Assembly (NCBI GenBank): GCA_023415205.1
Contig: JAEZLR010000042.1
Span: 1 to 64,000, forward strand
Direction: 5' to 3'
Length of the DNA stretch: 64,000 bases
Source of the DNA: Bacillota bacterium
GTDB lineage: Bacteria; Bacillota; Clostridia; DSM-8532
A program made the translations under genes and the position numbers. Position 1 is the stretch's first letter; every line of letters begins with the position of its first letter. Positions 1 to 8,867 of the stretch are shown here, in pieces. The notes beneath the pieces are model-generated. The model ran no database searches. It was given only the letters and a program-made list of their open reading frames with translations, and was not told where the DNA came from.

Positions 1-197
1 GGAAAGAAATCGCCCGCGCACTTCATGACATCAACTATACCGGTGCAGTTGTCATGGAGCCCTTTGTCACCATGGGTGGTCAGGTGGGAAAGGATATCCA
101 TATCTGGCGGGATATTTCGCAAGGTGCCTCCCAACATGAACTGGATACAGCAGTACAAGAATCGGTTATATTTCTGCGTAACACCTTTGAAAAATAG
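1..197 (+). CDS. Ketose (D-psicose/D-tagatose) 3-epimerase-like protein, C-terminal fragment
   Basis: Only the last 64 residues are present; the 5' part lies outside the window. The frame starting at base 3 contains VMEPFVTMGG followed by DIHIWRDIS. This matches the C-terminal end of the TIM-barrel D-psicose/D-tagatose 3-epimerase family, where the Glu of the MEPF segment is one of the metal-binding catalytic residues. The family interconverts ketohexoses at C3 in the cytoplasm. Substrate cannot be assigned from a fragment. A strong terminator follows, so this is probably the last gene of its transcript. Another sugar-phosphate isomerase of the same fold is possible. Confidence 0.7.
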   Translation, partial: KEIARALHDINYTGAVVMEPFVTMGGQVGKDIHIWRDISQGASQHELDTAVQESVIFLRNTFEK

Positions 198-280
198 AAT
201 TAAACACACTATTAACTCTTTTGATCAGAGTGATAAATAATTATTGAAATAGCCTAAGTCTTATGCTATCATGTATAACT

Positions 281-308
281 AAATACCCTATATATATAGG
301 GTATTTTT
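281..308 (+). terminator. Rho-independent terminator after epimerase gene
   Basis: A perfect 26 bp palindrome with arms AAATACCCTATAT and ATATAGGGTATTT is followed by a short T run. It sits between the epimerase stop and the MFS gene and separates the two transcripts. Confidence 0.7.
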
Positions 309-371
309 GGTAGAACGGACCAATTTCAATTAAAACGTTACCATTTATGTAGTTTGGGAGGACGGACCACT

Positions 372-1601
372 ATGACGCAAAAGTATAACCGCGTAATTCC
401 AGTAATTGCAACCATTGCAATCCAACTCTGCCTCGGAACGGCCTATGTCTGGAGTATCTTTCAAAACGGAATAGCAGCAAGCCTTTTTAATGGAGATAAT
501 GCTGCTGCCGGCTTAACCTTTTCACTGATGCTAGCTACCCTGACGATTGGAAGCACAATCGGTGGAAAGCTCCAAGAAAAAATCGAAACCAAGTACATTG
601 TTATTCTCGGTGGCTGTATTCTTGCCGTCGGATTCTTCAGCGCATCCTATGTAACAGCCTCAGCACCTTGGTTATTATGGATTACATATGGTGTCTTAGG
701 TGGAATAGGTATGGGCTTTTCCTATTCAACTACCATTGCCATTGCTCAAAAGTGGTACCCTGAAAAGAAAGGTTTTATCTCAGGTATCATCGTTTCAGCG
801 CTTGGTTTTGGCGGAGTTGTGTTCACCCCCATTATCGAGATGTTAATGAAAGCCTTTGGAGGCCCCGGAGTCGCTGAGCCCAAAACCTTTAGGGTTCTCA
901 GCCTAATCTTCTTGGTGGTCTGTACTGTTGGGGGCCTTTGCATAAAAACCCCTCCAAAAGATTTTGCTCCAGCAGGGTATACCCCTCCGGCAGCAGGTAC
1001 ACGCAATGCCAATGTGGACTTCTCTCCCGGCAAGGCATTGAAAACGCCCCAGTTTTATTTACTTACTTTCACCCTTATGTTGGCTTGTATGGGCGGCTTG
1101 ATGATGATTGGGTTTGCCAAGCCTATAGCTACTGCCAAGGGTATGGCTTCTACCGCTACGATCGGGGTTCTGGTCATATCCATATTCAATTCAGCCGGAA
1201 GATTATTCTGGGGCTGGGCTTCGGATAAACTGGGACGGAAAAAAACCATTCTCATATTACTAAGCGGAACAGCAGTTATGTCACTGCTCGTAAACCTCGC
1301 AACCGGATACTTGATTTATGTACTCATCGGCTTTATCGGATTTTTCTATGGCGGTTTGTTAGGTACCTTCCCGTCAATGACCTCCGACTTACTTGGAAGC
1401 AAGCATATGGCGACAAACTACGGAATGGTACTGGTGGGCTTCGGAATAGGTGCAGTGGTGTCTTCCATTGTTGCCGGTTACTATAAAAACCTTGCAGCTA
1501 CGGATATTAATCTCATGTTCCCTGCGTTTGTTATTGCATCGGTTGCAGCGGCCATCGGAATTATACTCATTTCGTTTGTGAAGAAACCCAAAGCAGTCTG
1601 A
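372..1601 (+). CDS. MFS transporter, OFA (oxalate/formate antiporter) family
   Basis: The 409-residue inner-membrane protein has about twelve hydrophobic segments. The N-terminal LGTAYVWSIFQNG and the loop DKLGRKKTI after the sixth helix are typical of the OFA branch of the major facilitator superfamily. These carriers exchange small carboxylates such as oxalate and formate, but many relatives have no known substrate, so none is assigned. I chose the ATG at 372 because GGGAGG lies 9 bases upstream; a TTG 18 bases earlier is in frame but overlaps that ribosome site. The gene stands alone between two terminators. Confidence 0.85.
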   Translation: MTQKYNRVIPVIATIAIQLCLGTAYVWSIFQNGIAASLFNGDNAAAGLTFSLMLATLTIGSTIGGKLQEKIETKYIVILGGCILAVGFFSASYVTASAPWLLWITYGVLGGIGMGFSYSTTIAIAQKWYPEKKGFISGIIVSALGFGGVVFTPIIEMLMKAFGGPGVAEPKTFRVLSLIFLVVCTVGGLCIKTPPKDFAPAGYTPPAAGTRNANVDFSPGKALKTPQFYLLTFTLMLACMGGLMMIGFAKPIATAKGMASTATIGVLVISIFNSAGRLFWGWASDKLGRKKTILILLSGTAVMSLLVNLATGYLIYVLIGFIGFFYGGLLGTFPSMTSDLLGSKHMATNYGMVLVGFGIGAVVSSIVAGYYKNLAATDINLMFPAFVIASVAAAIGIILISFVKKPKAV

Positions 1602-1661
1602 TAAAGCTTACGAAAAAAAGTAAAAATCCCTTGTTTTCATAATGGATGAATGATGTTTCTT

Positions 1662-1694
1662 AATGGGGCCGGATCATGGCCCCATTATTTTTTT
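1662..1694 (+). terminator. Rho-independent terminator after MFS gene
   Basis: Stem AATGGGGCC / GGCCCCATT with a 7-base loop, followed by a run of T. Confidence 0.9.
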
Positions 1695-1725
1695 TGTAGT
1701 GGTCAGGCTGTAAGAAATAAGCCCC

Positions 1726-1754
1726 TTGTAGTGGGGATACAAAACCTGTATAAT
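1726..1754 (+). promoter_or_regulatory. Housekeeping promoter of the VTC-DUF4956-cotH operon
   Basis: TTGTAG, then 17 bases, then a perfect TATAAT (1749-1754). Transcription should start near 1761, inside the palindrome annotated next. Confidence 0.65.
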
Positions 1755-1760
1755 AAAAGT

Positions 1761-1777
1761 GCAAACGTTTGCGCAAA
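1761..1777 (+). promoter_or_regulatory. Palindromic operator candidate at the start of the VTC operon
   Basis: GCAAACGTTTGC (1761-1772) is a perfect palindrome, partly overlapped by a second one, TTTGCGCAAA. Its central CG and flanks resemble operators of the LacI/CcpA family. It lies just downstream of the -10 box, where a bound repressor would block initiation. The repressor is not in the window. Confidence 0.45.
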
Positions 1778-1793
1778 AGGTAAAATCTGTTGC

Positions 1794-2477
1794 ATGATTA
1801 CGTGCCAGGGGGTGATCATCATCGATGGGATTTCAAGACATGAGCTTAAGTTTCTCATATCACCGATGGAGGCCGAAATTCTTCAGTATAAGCTCAAGAA
1901 TCTTTTACCCTTCGATCCGTTAGGCGAAAATGGTAGGTATCACATCGATTCTCTTTATTTTGATGACATACATAATACCTATCTCAATGAAAAGCTGGAG
2001 GGTGCAGAAAAAGCACCTAAATTCAGAATCAGGGCCTACAACAAAAACTATGAAAAGCTCAAGCTGGAGAGAAAGCAAAAGAAAGGAGACCTTGTCTCAA
2101 AAAAGAGTCTGCCCATTTCTCAGGAGGACTATGAAATATTTCTGAATCAATCCTCCGCCTATGGCCGCCAATTCCCTGAGCTTTTTATCTCCCGTCTCCT
2201 GCCTAAAGTGGTGGTCAGCTATGAACGCACAGCCTTTGTGTATGCTCCGGGGAATGTGAGAATTACCTTGGACCGTTACTTAAAAACAAGCCTCACCCAT
2301 CAACCTGACCTTAGGGGCTCCTTTTCCCAACGACAGGTTTTTGACCATGAGGAGGTTGTTTTTGAAGTAAAGTATACCGGATTTTTACCGTCCTACCTTA
2401 AGGGCTTCCTCAATGAGGCCCAGCACAAGCAGAGTTTATCAAAATATGCGCTTTGCCGGTTGGCAAGCCTTACATAG
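1794..2477 (+). CDS. VTC-domain polyphosphate polymerase family protein
   Basis: The 227-residue protein shows the VTC fold: RHELKFLIS near the start, then YHIDSLYFDD, the basic strand RIRAYN, KLERKQKKGDLVSKK, and EVKYTGFLPSYLKG near the end. The paired acidic and basic strands line the tunnel that makes polyphosphate from ATP in yeast Vtc4. Bacterial members are often found beside DUF4956 and CotH proteins, as here, and their product is less certain. The start is unclear: ATG 1794 is chosen, but GTG 1812 after CAGGGG is possible. The gene is first in a three-gene operon, and 11 bases separate it from the next. Confidence 0.75.
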   Translation: MITCQGVIIIDGISRHELKFLISPMEAEILQYKLKNLLPFDPLGENGRYHIDSLYFDDIHNTYLNEKLEGAEKAPKFRIRAYNKNYEKLKLERKQKKGDLVSKKSLPISQEDYEIFLNQSSAYGRQFPELFISRLLPKVVVSYERTAFVYAPGNVRITLDRYLKTSLTHQPDLRGSFSQRQVFDHEEVVFEVKYTGFLPSYLKGFLNEAQHKQSLSKYALCRLASLT

Positions 2478-2488
2478 GAGGTTTTTCC

Positions 2489-3178
2489 ATGCCAAAATCA
2501 TTCACCTTTCAGGATATCTTCAGCAAGAACTTCATGAAGTCCCAGGAATTTGAGGGCGTCACACTAAACCAGATTCTTATTGCCCTGCTTTTTGCTTTTT
2601 TGGCAGGCATGCTCATTTACCTCATCTACCGTGCATCCAACCATTCGGTAATGTTTGTCAACAGCTTCGGTATTGCCCTGGTTGCCCTGACCATGATAAC
2701 AGCCCTCGTGATTATGACCATCACTTCCAATGTGCTCTTATCCCTGGGTATGGTGGGTGCCTTGAGTATTGTTCGCTTCAGAACCGCCGTCAAGGAAGCC
2801 ATTGATATCGTTTATATGTTCTGGGCCATAGCCACGGGTATTGCCGTGGGCGCCGGCTTTTTCTTCATTGCCTCAGTCAGTGTTATTGTTATCGGCCTTC
2901 TGCTTTTTATCATGAGCAGGCTCACCATCAGCGAAAGTTCGTTTGTACTGGCGGTCAGTACTGCTGGGGAGGTCTCCCAGAAGGTTCTGGAGGATATTCT
3001 CAAAGTGGAGGTTCGAAAGTTTCTGTTTAAGGCCAAGACCACCCACACCGGAGGCACCGAGTATACCTATGAGATTCGTCTTAAGAAGAACAGGGCAGAT
3101 TTTACCGATAATTTAACAAAAGTCCCAGGAGTGGCGGGTGTCTCTCTCGTGGGCTTCAAGTCGCAGAACACTTTATAA
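2489..3178 (+). CDS. DUF4956 membrane protein
   Basis: The 229-residue protein has four N-terminal hydrophobic segments between about residues 25 and 155. They enclose the conserved MVGALSIVRFRTAVKEAIDI, the hallmark of DUF4956, and a soluble C-terminal domain follows. The ATG at 2489 has GGAGG 7 bases upstream. The gene lies between a VTC-domain gene and cotH, a common trio. Its function is unknown; a role as the membrane partner of the VTC enzyme is an inference from this neighbourhood. Confidence 0.8.
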   Translation: MPKSFTFQDIFSKNFMKSQEFEGVTLNQILIALLFAFLAGMLIYLIYRASNHSVMFVNSFGIALVALTMITALVIMTITSNVLLSLGMVGALSIVRFRTAVKEAIDIVYMFWAIATGIAVGAGFFFIASVSVIVIGLLLFIMSRLTISESSFVLAVSTAGEVSQKVLEDILKVEVRKFLFKAKTTHTGGTEYTYEIRLKKNRADFTDNLTKVPGVAGVSLVGFKSQNTL

Positions 3179-3188
3179 GGAGCGCGAT

Positions 3189-4655
3189 ATGAAGCGTTTA
3201 GTGGGTATTTTGATCATCGCTTTCCTTCTTCTGGGGCTGACCTTTATGGCCTCCCTTGTCTCTGGAACAGGGGTTCAAGCCGCATTTGGGTTAGCTTCCA
3301 ATAAGACCTCAATAAACAATGCTCCTGTTCATGTGGATTCCAAGGATTTTTATCGGTTTTTCAGAGATGATACCGTGAAAACTCTTACCATCAGCATTAC
3401 GGATGAGGAATGGCAGGGGATGGTCCAGGATATGGCCTCCATGGCAGTTATTGATGACCGTATGCGAACGGGGAACTATCGGAAAGCTGATTTAACCTAT
3501 GAGGACAAGGATGGAAAGGTCACCCTGGAGAATGTGGGTATCCGCACCAAGGGTAACACCACCAGAATACTGCCCCAGGATAATGAGGGCTATCACCGGG
3601 CTCATTTCAAGATCAAGTTTAATGAGACCTTTGATATGGAGGCTGACAGCGAAGCCTTTAAGGAGCTGGCCGGACGATCCTTCATGAGCCTGGATGCCGT
3701 CATACTCAAGGCTAATCTATGGAATGACCCGTCCTTTATCCACGAGAAGTATGCCTATGATCTTCTGGAGGAGGCCGGGGCCAAGGTGCCTAAGATTTCC
3801 ATGACTAGGCTTGTCCTAAAGATAGGGGACAAGACCGTTGATTATGGCGTTTACTCCATGATCGAGCCTGTTGACAATAATTTCTTAGAAAAGCGCTATG
3901 ATAACGATAAGGGGAACTTATATAAATGCCTCTGGCAGAATTTTGGTGCAGCCACTCTCGAGCAGATTACCCAGCGGGGAGCGGTGGGCATCAAGGACTG
4001 GACGGAAAATTACCGACCGGCCTATGATCTTAAGACCAATAAGGCAAACCCGGATCATTCCCCACTTCTGACGTTTATAGATGAGCTCAATAGCCTTGAG
4101 GGAGAAGCACTGAAGGCCTATTTCGAGGAAAACTTTGAGGTGGACTCCTTCCTTAAGTATATGGCCATGAATATGCTGTTGGGAATGCCTGATGACTATT
4201 GGGCCATGGGAAATAATTACTACCTCTACTTTGCCCCCCAAGGAAAGATAGAGTTCATTCCCTATGACTACGATCAGTGTCTGGGCTCAGGCTGGGACGG
4301 CTCTCATCCCAGGGGACATGTGGGGATTGCCACCGCCAATATCCTCACCTGGAACAATACGGTGGAGCTTCTCACAGGGCAGCCTTCCTCCCGGCCCTTG
4401 GTGGATAAAATTCTCTCCATTGACCAATATAAGCAGCAGTATCTGACTTATCTCAAGGAGTACGCTTCAGAGGAAAACAACCTGTTTTCCTATAGCCGGT
4501 TCCTTCATTTGTTCGATACTGTAGAGGCGCTTTACGGGCCCTTTATGGAGAATGACACCCAGGAAAGCAGTAACATGACCCTGACCAATGAACAATGGTA
4601 TTTTGAGACCAAGCTCAAGAGCGTCGCAAGCCAGCTTGCCCAATTGGGGTATTAG
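3189..4655 (+). CDS. CotH-family protein kinase-like secreted protein
   Basis: The 488-residue protein starts with a signal or anchor segment (residues 4-25). The CotH core follows: VGIRTKGNTT, HFKIKFN, ILKANLWNDPSFIHEKYAYDL, YSMIEPVDNNFLEKR, and IPYDYDQCLGSGWDG. CotH of Bacillus is an atypical protein kinase that phosphorylates spore-coat proteins; the DYD segment corresponds to the metal-binding part of that fold. The predicted export suggests an envelope rather than a forespore-coat role. It is the last gene of the VTC operon, with AAGGAG upstream of its ATG. Confidence 0.8.
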   Translation: MKRLVGILIIAFLLLGLTFMASLVSGTGVQAAFGLASNKTSINNAPVHVDSKDFYRFFRDDTVKTLTISITDEEWQGMVQDMASMAVIDDRMRTGNYRKADLTYEDKDGKVTLENVGIRTKGNTTRILPQDNEGYHRAHFKIKFNETFDMEADSEAFKELAGRSFMSLDAVILKANLWNDPSFIHEKYAYDLLEEAGAKVPKISMTRLVLKIGDKTVDYGVYSMIEPVDNNFLEKRYDNDKGNLYKCLWQNFGAATLEQITQRGAVGIKDWTENYRPAYDLKTNKANPDHSPLLTFIDELNSLEGEALKAYFEENFEVDSFLKYMAMNMLLGMPDDYWAMGNNYYLYFAPQGKIEFIPYDYDQCLGSGWDGSHPRGHVGIATANILTWNNTVELLTGQPSSRPLVDKILSIDQYKQQYLTYLKEYASEENNLFSYSRFLHLFDTVEALYGPFMENDTQESSNMTLTNEQWYFETKLKSVASQLAQLGY

Positions 4656-4793
4656 GGCCTTAAAGCGCACCTTTTGTCTGTGATCACCGTTTGTGCTTTC
4701 GTATTTATGGTAGTCAGTCCTATTTTTTTTTGATATTATAATGAGGATAACAGGATTGAAAATCAAAGATATCGAGAGTCACGGGAGTTTGGA

Positions 4794-5525
4794 ATGGTTT
4801 TTAAGAAAAAAGCTGAGCTGGATATGAACAGTATTCCCAAACATATTGCCATCATTATGGACGGCAATGGTCGTTGGGCAAAAAAGCGTGGCCTTTCCAG
4901 AAGCATGGGACACCGGGAAGGCTCACGCACACTTAAAAAGGTGGTTGAAGCCTGCTACAACCTAGGAGTTAAGTTTTTAACCGTCTATGCTTTTTCCACC
5001 GAGAACTGGTCCAGACCCAAGCAGGAAGTGGATGACCTGATGAACCTTATTCTGGAGTACCTGCTCAATGCCGAAAAGGAGCTTAAGGGGAAAAATGTCC
5101 GCATCCGCGTCATCGGGGACAGAAAAAGGCTTCCCCAACAAATTCAGAAAGAGATTGAGCGTGTTGAAAACAATACGCAGCATATAGAAGGATTGGATTT
5201 TATTATCGCCCTCAACTACGGAGGACGTCAGGAAATTATTGATGCCATTTCATGTCTTTTTGAGGATATCAAAGCGGGTGAGCCGATAGATATCTGCGAG
5301 AATGCCATTTCTCAAAGGCTCTACACCCAAGGGATACCGGACCCTGATCTTCTCATCCGGACCAGTGGCGAGATGCGCCTGAGCAATTTTCTTCTCTGGC
5401 AGAGCTGTTATACTGAATTCTATTTTAGTGAGGCCCTCTGGCCTGATTTTAGCGAGGCCTGCTTAAGAGAGGCTATTTTGTCCTACCAAGGCCGGCAGAG
5501 ACGTTTCGGAGGTGTAAAATGTTAA
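4794..5525 (+). CDS. uppS: Isoprenyl (undecaprenyl diphosphate) synthase
   Basis: This cytoplasmic cis-prenyltransferase extends farnesyl diphosphate with isopentenyl diphosphate to the C55 lipid carrier for peptidoglycan and surface polysaccharides. The 243 residues include HIAIIMDGNGRWAKKRG with the catalytic Asp, GHREG, VYAFSTENWSRP, NYGGRQEI and DLLIRTSGEMRLSNFLLWQ. It opens an envelope/isoprenoid operon and overlaps cdsA by 7 bases. A TATAAT at 4737-4742, with only a weak -35, is the likely promoter. In many Firmicutes frr and pyrH precede it; here a cotH gene does. Confidence 0.95.
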   Translation: MVFKKKAELDMNSIPKHIAIIMDGNGRWAKKRGLSRSMGHREGSRTLKKVVEACYNLGVKFLTVYAFSTENWSRPKQEVDDLMNLILEYLLNAEKELKGKNVRIRVIGDRKRLPQQIQKEIERVENNTQHIEGLDFIIALNYGGRQEIIDAISCLFEDIKAGEPIDICENAISQRLYTQGIPDPDLLIRTSGEMRLSNFLLWQSCYTEFYFSEALWPDFSEACLREAILSYQGRQRRFGGVKC

Positions 5526-6376
5526 TTCGAATTATTAGCGGCATTATTGGTGCCGCTGTTTTAGTCGCTATTCTGTTACTTCCTCCCTATGTTTTGGCTG
5601 TGGCGGCTGCGGTGGCCAGCATTATCGGGTTGTTTGAGTTCGCCAAGGCCATGAAGCAGAAGGGAATCCAAATTGACCTGGTGGTCAGCTCTGTTGCTGC
5701 GGTGGCCATCGTAGGGAAGGCCTATGGGGCAACGCTTTCCAAGGAGCTTTTTCCTGGCTTGTCCACGGTGTTCTCCAATGTGTTTGCCCTGCAATACCTC
5801 AATGCCCTTTTGTATATTGTCATTGTTTACTTCTTCTGCAGGATTATCTTTGAAAAGGGCCGGTTCCGCATGGAGGATATGGCCTATACCCTGCTGGGGA
5901 TTCTTTATATTCCGTTTCTTCTGGCCTTTGCCGTTTCCACCCGTAATCTTGATCGGGGCTTCGAATACATCTGGCTTATCTTTATCGGGGCCATGATGAC
6001 CGATATCTTTGCGTATTTTTCAGGGGTGACCCTGGGCAAGACCAAGATCATTCCTCATATCAGCCCGAAAAAGACCGTTGAAGGGTCCATCGGCGGTGCC
6101 CTGGGGTGCATGCTTATCATGGTTCTTTATGGTGCGGTGGTGATCAACCGTCCCGGTGCCGAGTCCATACCCCTTTTCCATTTTGCCATTGTGGGTCTTT
6201 TTTGCGGCATAGTCTCCCAATTGGGGGATTGGGCGGCATCGGCCATCAAACGCAATACCGGGGTCAAGGATTTCGGTAAGATTATTCCCGGTCATGGGGG
6301 GATTATGGACAGAGTGGATAGCATCCTCTTTGTGGCCCCACTCATCTATATCTATGTGAGCCTATTTATGTGCTAG
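5519..6376 (+). CDS. cdsA: Phosphatidate cytidylyltransferase
   Basis: The 285-residue integral membrane enzyme makes CDP-diacylglycerol from phosphatidic acid and CTP, the branch point of phospholipid synthesis. It has about eight hydrophobic segments. The C-terminal signature runs from SPKKTVEGSIGG through SQLGDWAASAIKRNTGVKDFG to IPGHGGIMDRVDS, with the Asp residues that bind Mg. It overlaps the end of uppS, indicating translational coupling, and dxr follows 13 bases downstream. Confidence 0.95.
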   Translation: MLIRIISGIIGAAVLVAILLLPPYVLAVAAAVASIIGLFEFAKAMKQKGIQIDLVVSSVAAVAIVGKAYGATLSKELFPGLSTVFSNVFALQYLNALLYIVIVYFFCRIIFEKGRFRMEDMAYTLLGILYIPFLLAFAVSTRNLDRGFEYIWLIFIGAMMTDIFAYFSGVTLGKTKIIPHISPKKTVEGSIGGALGCMLIMVLYGAVVINRPGAESIPLFHFAIVGLFCGIVSQLGDWAASAIKRNTGVKDFGKIIPGHGGIMDRVDSILFVAPLIYIYVSLFMC

Positions 6377-6389
6377 AAAGGAAGTAAAC

Positions 6390-7544
6390 ATGGTTAAAGG
6401 GCTTATCATCTTGGGTTCGACTGGCTCCATCGGCGTTCAGGCCCTCCAGGTGTGTGATAACCTTCAAATAGAAGTTGTTTCCCTTATTGCTCATAGCAAT
6501 GTCCAACTCATGGCTGAGCAAATCCAGCAATACCGGCCAAAAGTGGCGGCCCTCTATGACGAGAAGGCAGCCGAAGAGCTAAGGAAGCTTGTACCTCCCC
6601 ATCAGACAAGGATATTGAAGGGCCTGCCCGGTGTATTAGAAGCGGTTGTACACCCCGATGCCGACACGGTACTCACCTCTGTGGTGGGGATTGCGGGCCT
6701 TCTTCCCACCCTGACCGCCATTGAAGCCGGAAAGCATATTGCGCTCTCCAATAAGGAAACCCTTGTCACAGCAGGGGCGTTAGTGATGGAGGCGGCAAGG
6801 GAAAAAGGGGTCAGGCTTCTGCCGGTGGACAGTGAGCATTCGGCCATCTTCCAGAGCCTTTCCGGCAACAGGCCCTTGGATATTTCCAAGCTCATACTGA
6901 CTGCCTCGGGGGGCCCCTTTAGAGGTTATTCCCTAGAACAGCTTCAAAAGGTGACTCTCGAACAGGCCCTGAACCATCCTAACTGGTCCATGGGCAGTAA
7001 GATTACCATTGACTCGGCCACCATGATGAATAAGGGTCTGGAGGTCATTGAAGCCATGTGGCTTTTTGATGTTCCTCCCGAGAACATTGAGGTTGTGGTG
7101 CATCCTCAAAGCATTATTCACTCGATGGTGGAGTACAGGGACGGATCAATAATGGCCCAATTAGGGGCGCCCGATATGCGTGTTCCCATTCAGTTGGCCC
7201 TGACATGGCCCGAGCGCCATCCCAACCCATATAAAAGGATACAGTTCTCTGAGATTTCCAAGCTGACCTTTGAAAAGCCTGACCTGGAAACCTTCAAGGC
7301 TTTGAAACTGGCTTTTGAGGCCGCCAGGATTGGAGGAACCCTGCCCTGTGCCATGAATGCGGCCAATGAAGTGGCCGTTGATCTGTTTTTGAAGGGCCGG
7401 ATAACCTTCCTTGAGATAGCGGAGTTGATAGAACGTGTTATGGATATGCATATTGTGAATAGCAGGCCTGTATTGAACGATATAATAGATACTGACCGGA
7501 CCTCGCGGGAGTTGGCCCGGAACATTTTGCAAGGGGGTTTATAA
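6390..7544 (+). CDS. dxr: 1-deoxy-D-xylulose 5-phosphate reductoisomerase
   Basis: This enzyme catalyses the NADPH-dependent rearrangement and reduction of DXP to MEP, the committed step of the MEP isoprenoid pathway. The 384 residues are the usual length. Visible motifs are the nucleotide-binding LGSTGSIGVQALQV, ALSNKETLV, the metal site LPVDSEHSAIFQ, TASGGPFR, NHPNWSMGSKITIDSATMMNKGLE and VHPQSIIHSMVEY. The stop codon directly abuts the ATG of rseP. With ispG downstream and uppS upstream, the operon supplies and uses isoprenoid precursors. Confidence 0.97.
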   Translation: MVKGLIILGSTGSIGVQALQVCDNLQIEVVSLIAHSNVQLMAEQIQQYRPKVAALYDEKAAEELRKLVPPHQTRILKGLPGVLEAVVHPDADTVLTSVVGIAGLLPTLTAIEAGKHIALSNKETLVTAGALVMEAAREKGVRLLPVDSEHSAIFQSLSGNRPLDISKLILTASGGPFRGYSLEQLQKVTLEQALNHPNWSMGSKITIDSATMMNKGLEVIEAMWLFDVPPENIEVVVHPQSIIHSMVEYRDGSIMAQLGAPDMRVPIQLALTWPERHPNPYKRIQFSEISKLTFEKPDLETFKALKLAFEAARIGGTLPCAMNAANEVAVDLFLKGRITFLEIAELIERVMDMHIVNSRPVLNDIIDTDRTSRELARNILQGGL

Positions 7545-8840
7545 ATGAGCATTGTTGTTGCATTGATCGCACTAAGCGTGCTGATATTCATCCATGAATT
7601 GGGACATTTTCTGGCCGCAAAGGCTGTTGGGATAAAGGTTCTGGAGTTTGCCCTGTTTATGGGGCCCAAGCTTATTTCCTTCACCAAGGGTGAAACCACC
7701 TATTCTCTCAGACTCATACCCATGGGAGGCTTTTGTAAAATGGAGGGGGAGGAAGAATCCTCCGATGATGAGCGATCCTTCTCTAAAAAATCGGTGGGAA
7801 AGCGCGCGTTAGTAATTGCAGCAGGCCCTGCCATGAATATCCTGGGCGCTTTTATCTTCGCCATGATCTTTCTTACACCCACAGGCTTTTATACCCATAC
7901 CATGACAGAGTTTACCGCTGATTCACCCCTTAAAGCCATTGGAGCCGAAGTAGGGGATCAATTGCTGTCCTATGGCGGGAAAAAAATCTTTGATCCGGGT
8001 CTGGACCTGAACACCTTCATGTATGGGGAAAATGGCCAGGACAAAGAGGTATCCTTCTTTGATGTCAGTGAAAACAAAAAGGTCACCAAGGTGATTACGC
8101 CAGGGAGAACACCTACAAGGGTGCGCCTGGGCTTTACAGCCAAGCTCGTCAATAATGAAGCCACCAATATTATCGACATGATCGAAGTGGATTCACCCCT
8201 GGAAAGAGCGGGGATTAAACGGGGGGACAGAGTGATCAAACTGGATGATACCCCTGTGGCCAATACCGTTGATATTCAACAATATCTCAACCAGACCCGG
8301 ACCGATAAATTGGCCCCCCTAACAGTGGTGGTTGAGCGGAACGGAAAGACGCTAACCTTTGAAAATCTGGTGCCTTTTACCGATTTCGACTATAACCTGG
8401 GCATCAATCTGGAGCATAAGAAGGGCAGCTTCTTTGAGGTGGCCAAAGCCTCCTTCGATTATTGTATTTCGACCATGAGGAGTGTTGTTATTTCATTGGG
8501 CTGGTTATTTAACGGAACGGTTTCCGTCAAGGAAATGTCCGGGCCCATTGGCATCATCGGTGCCGTAGGAAACGTGGTGGAAACCCAACAGCCTGTGAGA
8601 CAGATTTTACTGAACCTCATCTATTTCTGCTCCTTTATCAGCATCAACCTGGGGGTTATGAACCTTGTTCCGTTCCCGGCCCTGGATGGAAGTATGCTTC
8701 TGATTCTGTTGATTGAAAAGATCAGAGGCAAGCCGCTGCCCCAAGAGAAGGTGGGGATGATTTCCATGGTCGGCTTTGTTCTATTAATCTGCGTGCTCAT
8801 TCTCACTTTGTTTAACGACATTCCCCGATGGCTGATGTAA
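7545..8840 (+). CDS. rseP: Site-2 intramembrane metalloprotease RseP
   Basis: This M50 zinc protease cleaves membrane-bound substrates such as anti-sigma factors inside the membrane. The 431 residues carry HELGH at about 18-22, a PDZ domain at about 190-270, and the second metal-site segment NLVPFPALDGS near residue 370, with four hydrophobic segments in all. No sigma/anti-sigma pair is encoded here, so its target is unknown. Its ATG follows the dxr stop with no gap, and GGGGG lies inside the end of dxr. Confidence 0.93.
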   Translation: MSIVVALIALSVLIFIHELGHFLAAKAVGIKVLEFALFMGPKLISFTKGETTYSLRLIPMGGFCKMEGEEESSDDERSFSKKSVGKRALVIAAGPAMNILGAFIFAMIFLTPTGFYTHTMTEFTADSPLKAIGAEVGDQLLSYGGKKIFDPGLDLNTFMYGENGQDKEVSFFDVSENKKVTKVITPGRTPTRVRLGFTAKLVNNEATNIIDMIEVDSPLERAGIKRGDRVIKLDDTPVANTVDIQQYLNQTRTDKLAPLTVVVERNGKTLTFENLVPFTDFDYNLGINLEHKKGSFFEVAKASFDYCISTMRSVVISLGWLFNGTVSVKEMSGPIGIIGAVGNVVETQQPVRQILLNLIYFCSFISINLGVMNLVPFPALDGSMLLILLIEKIRGKPLPQEKVGMISMVGFVLLICVLILTLFNDIPRWLM

Positions 8841-8867
8841 TTTTTTAATTGATGAGGTTGATTAGAA

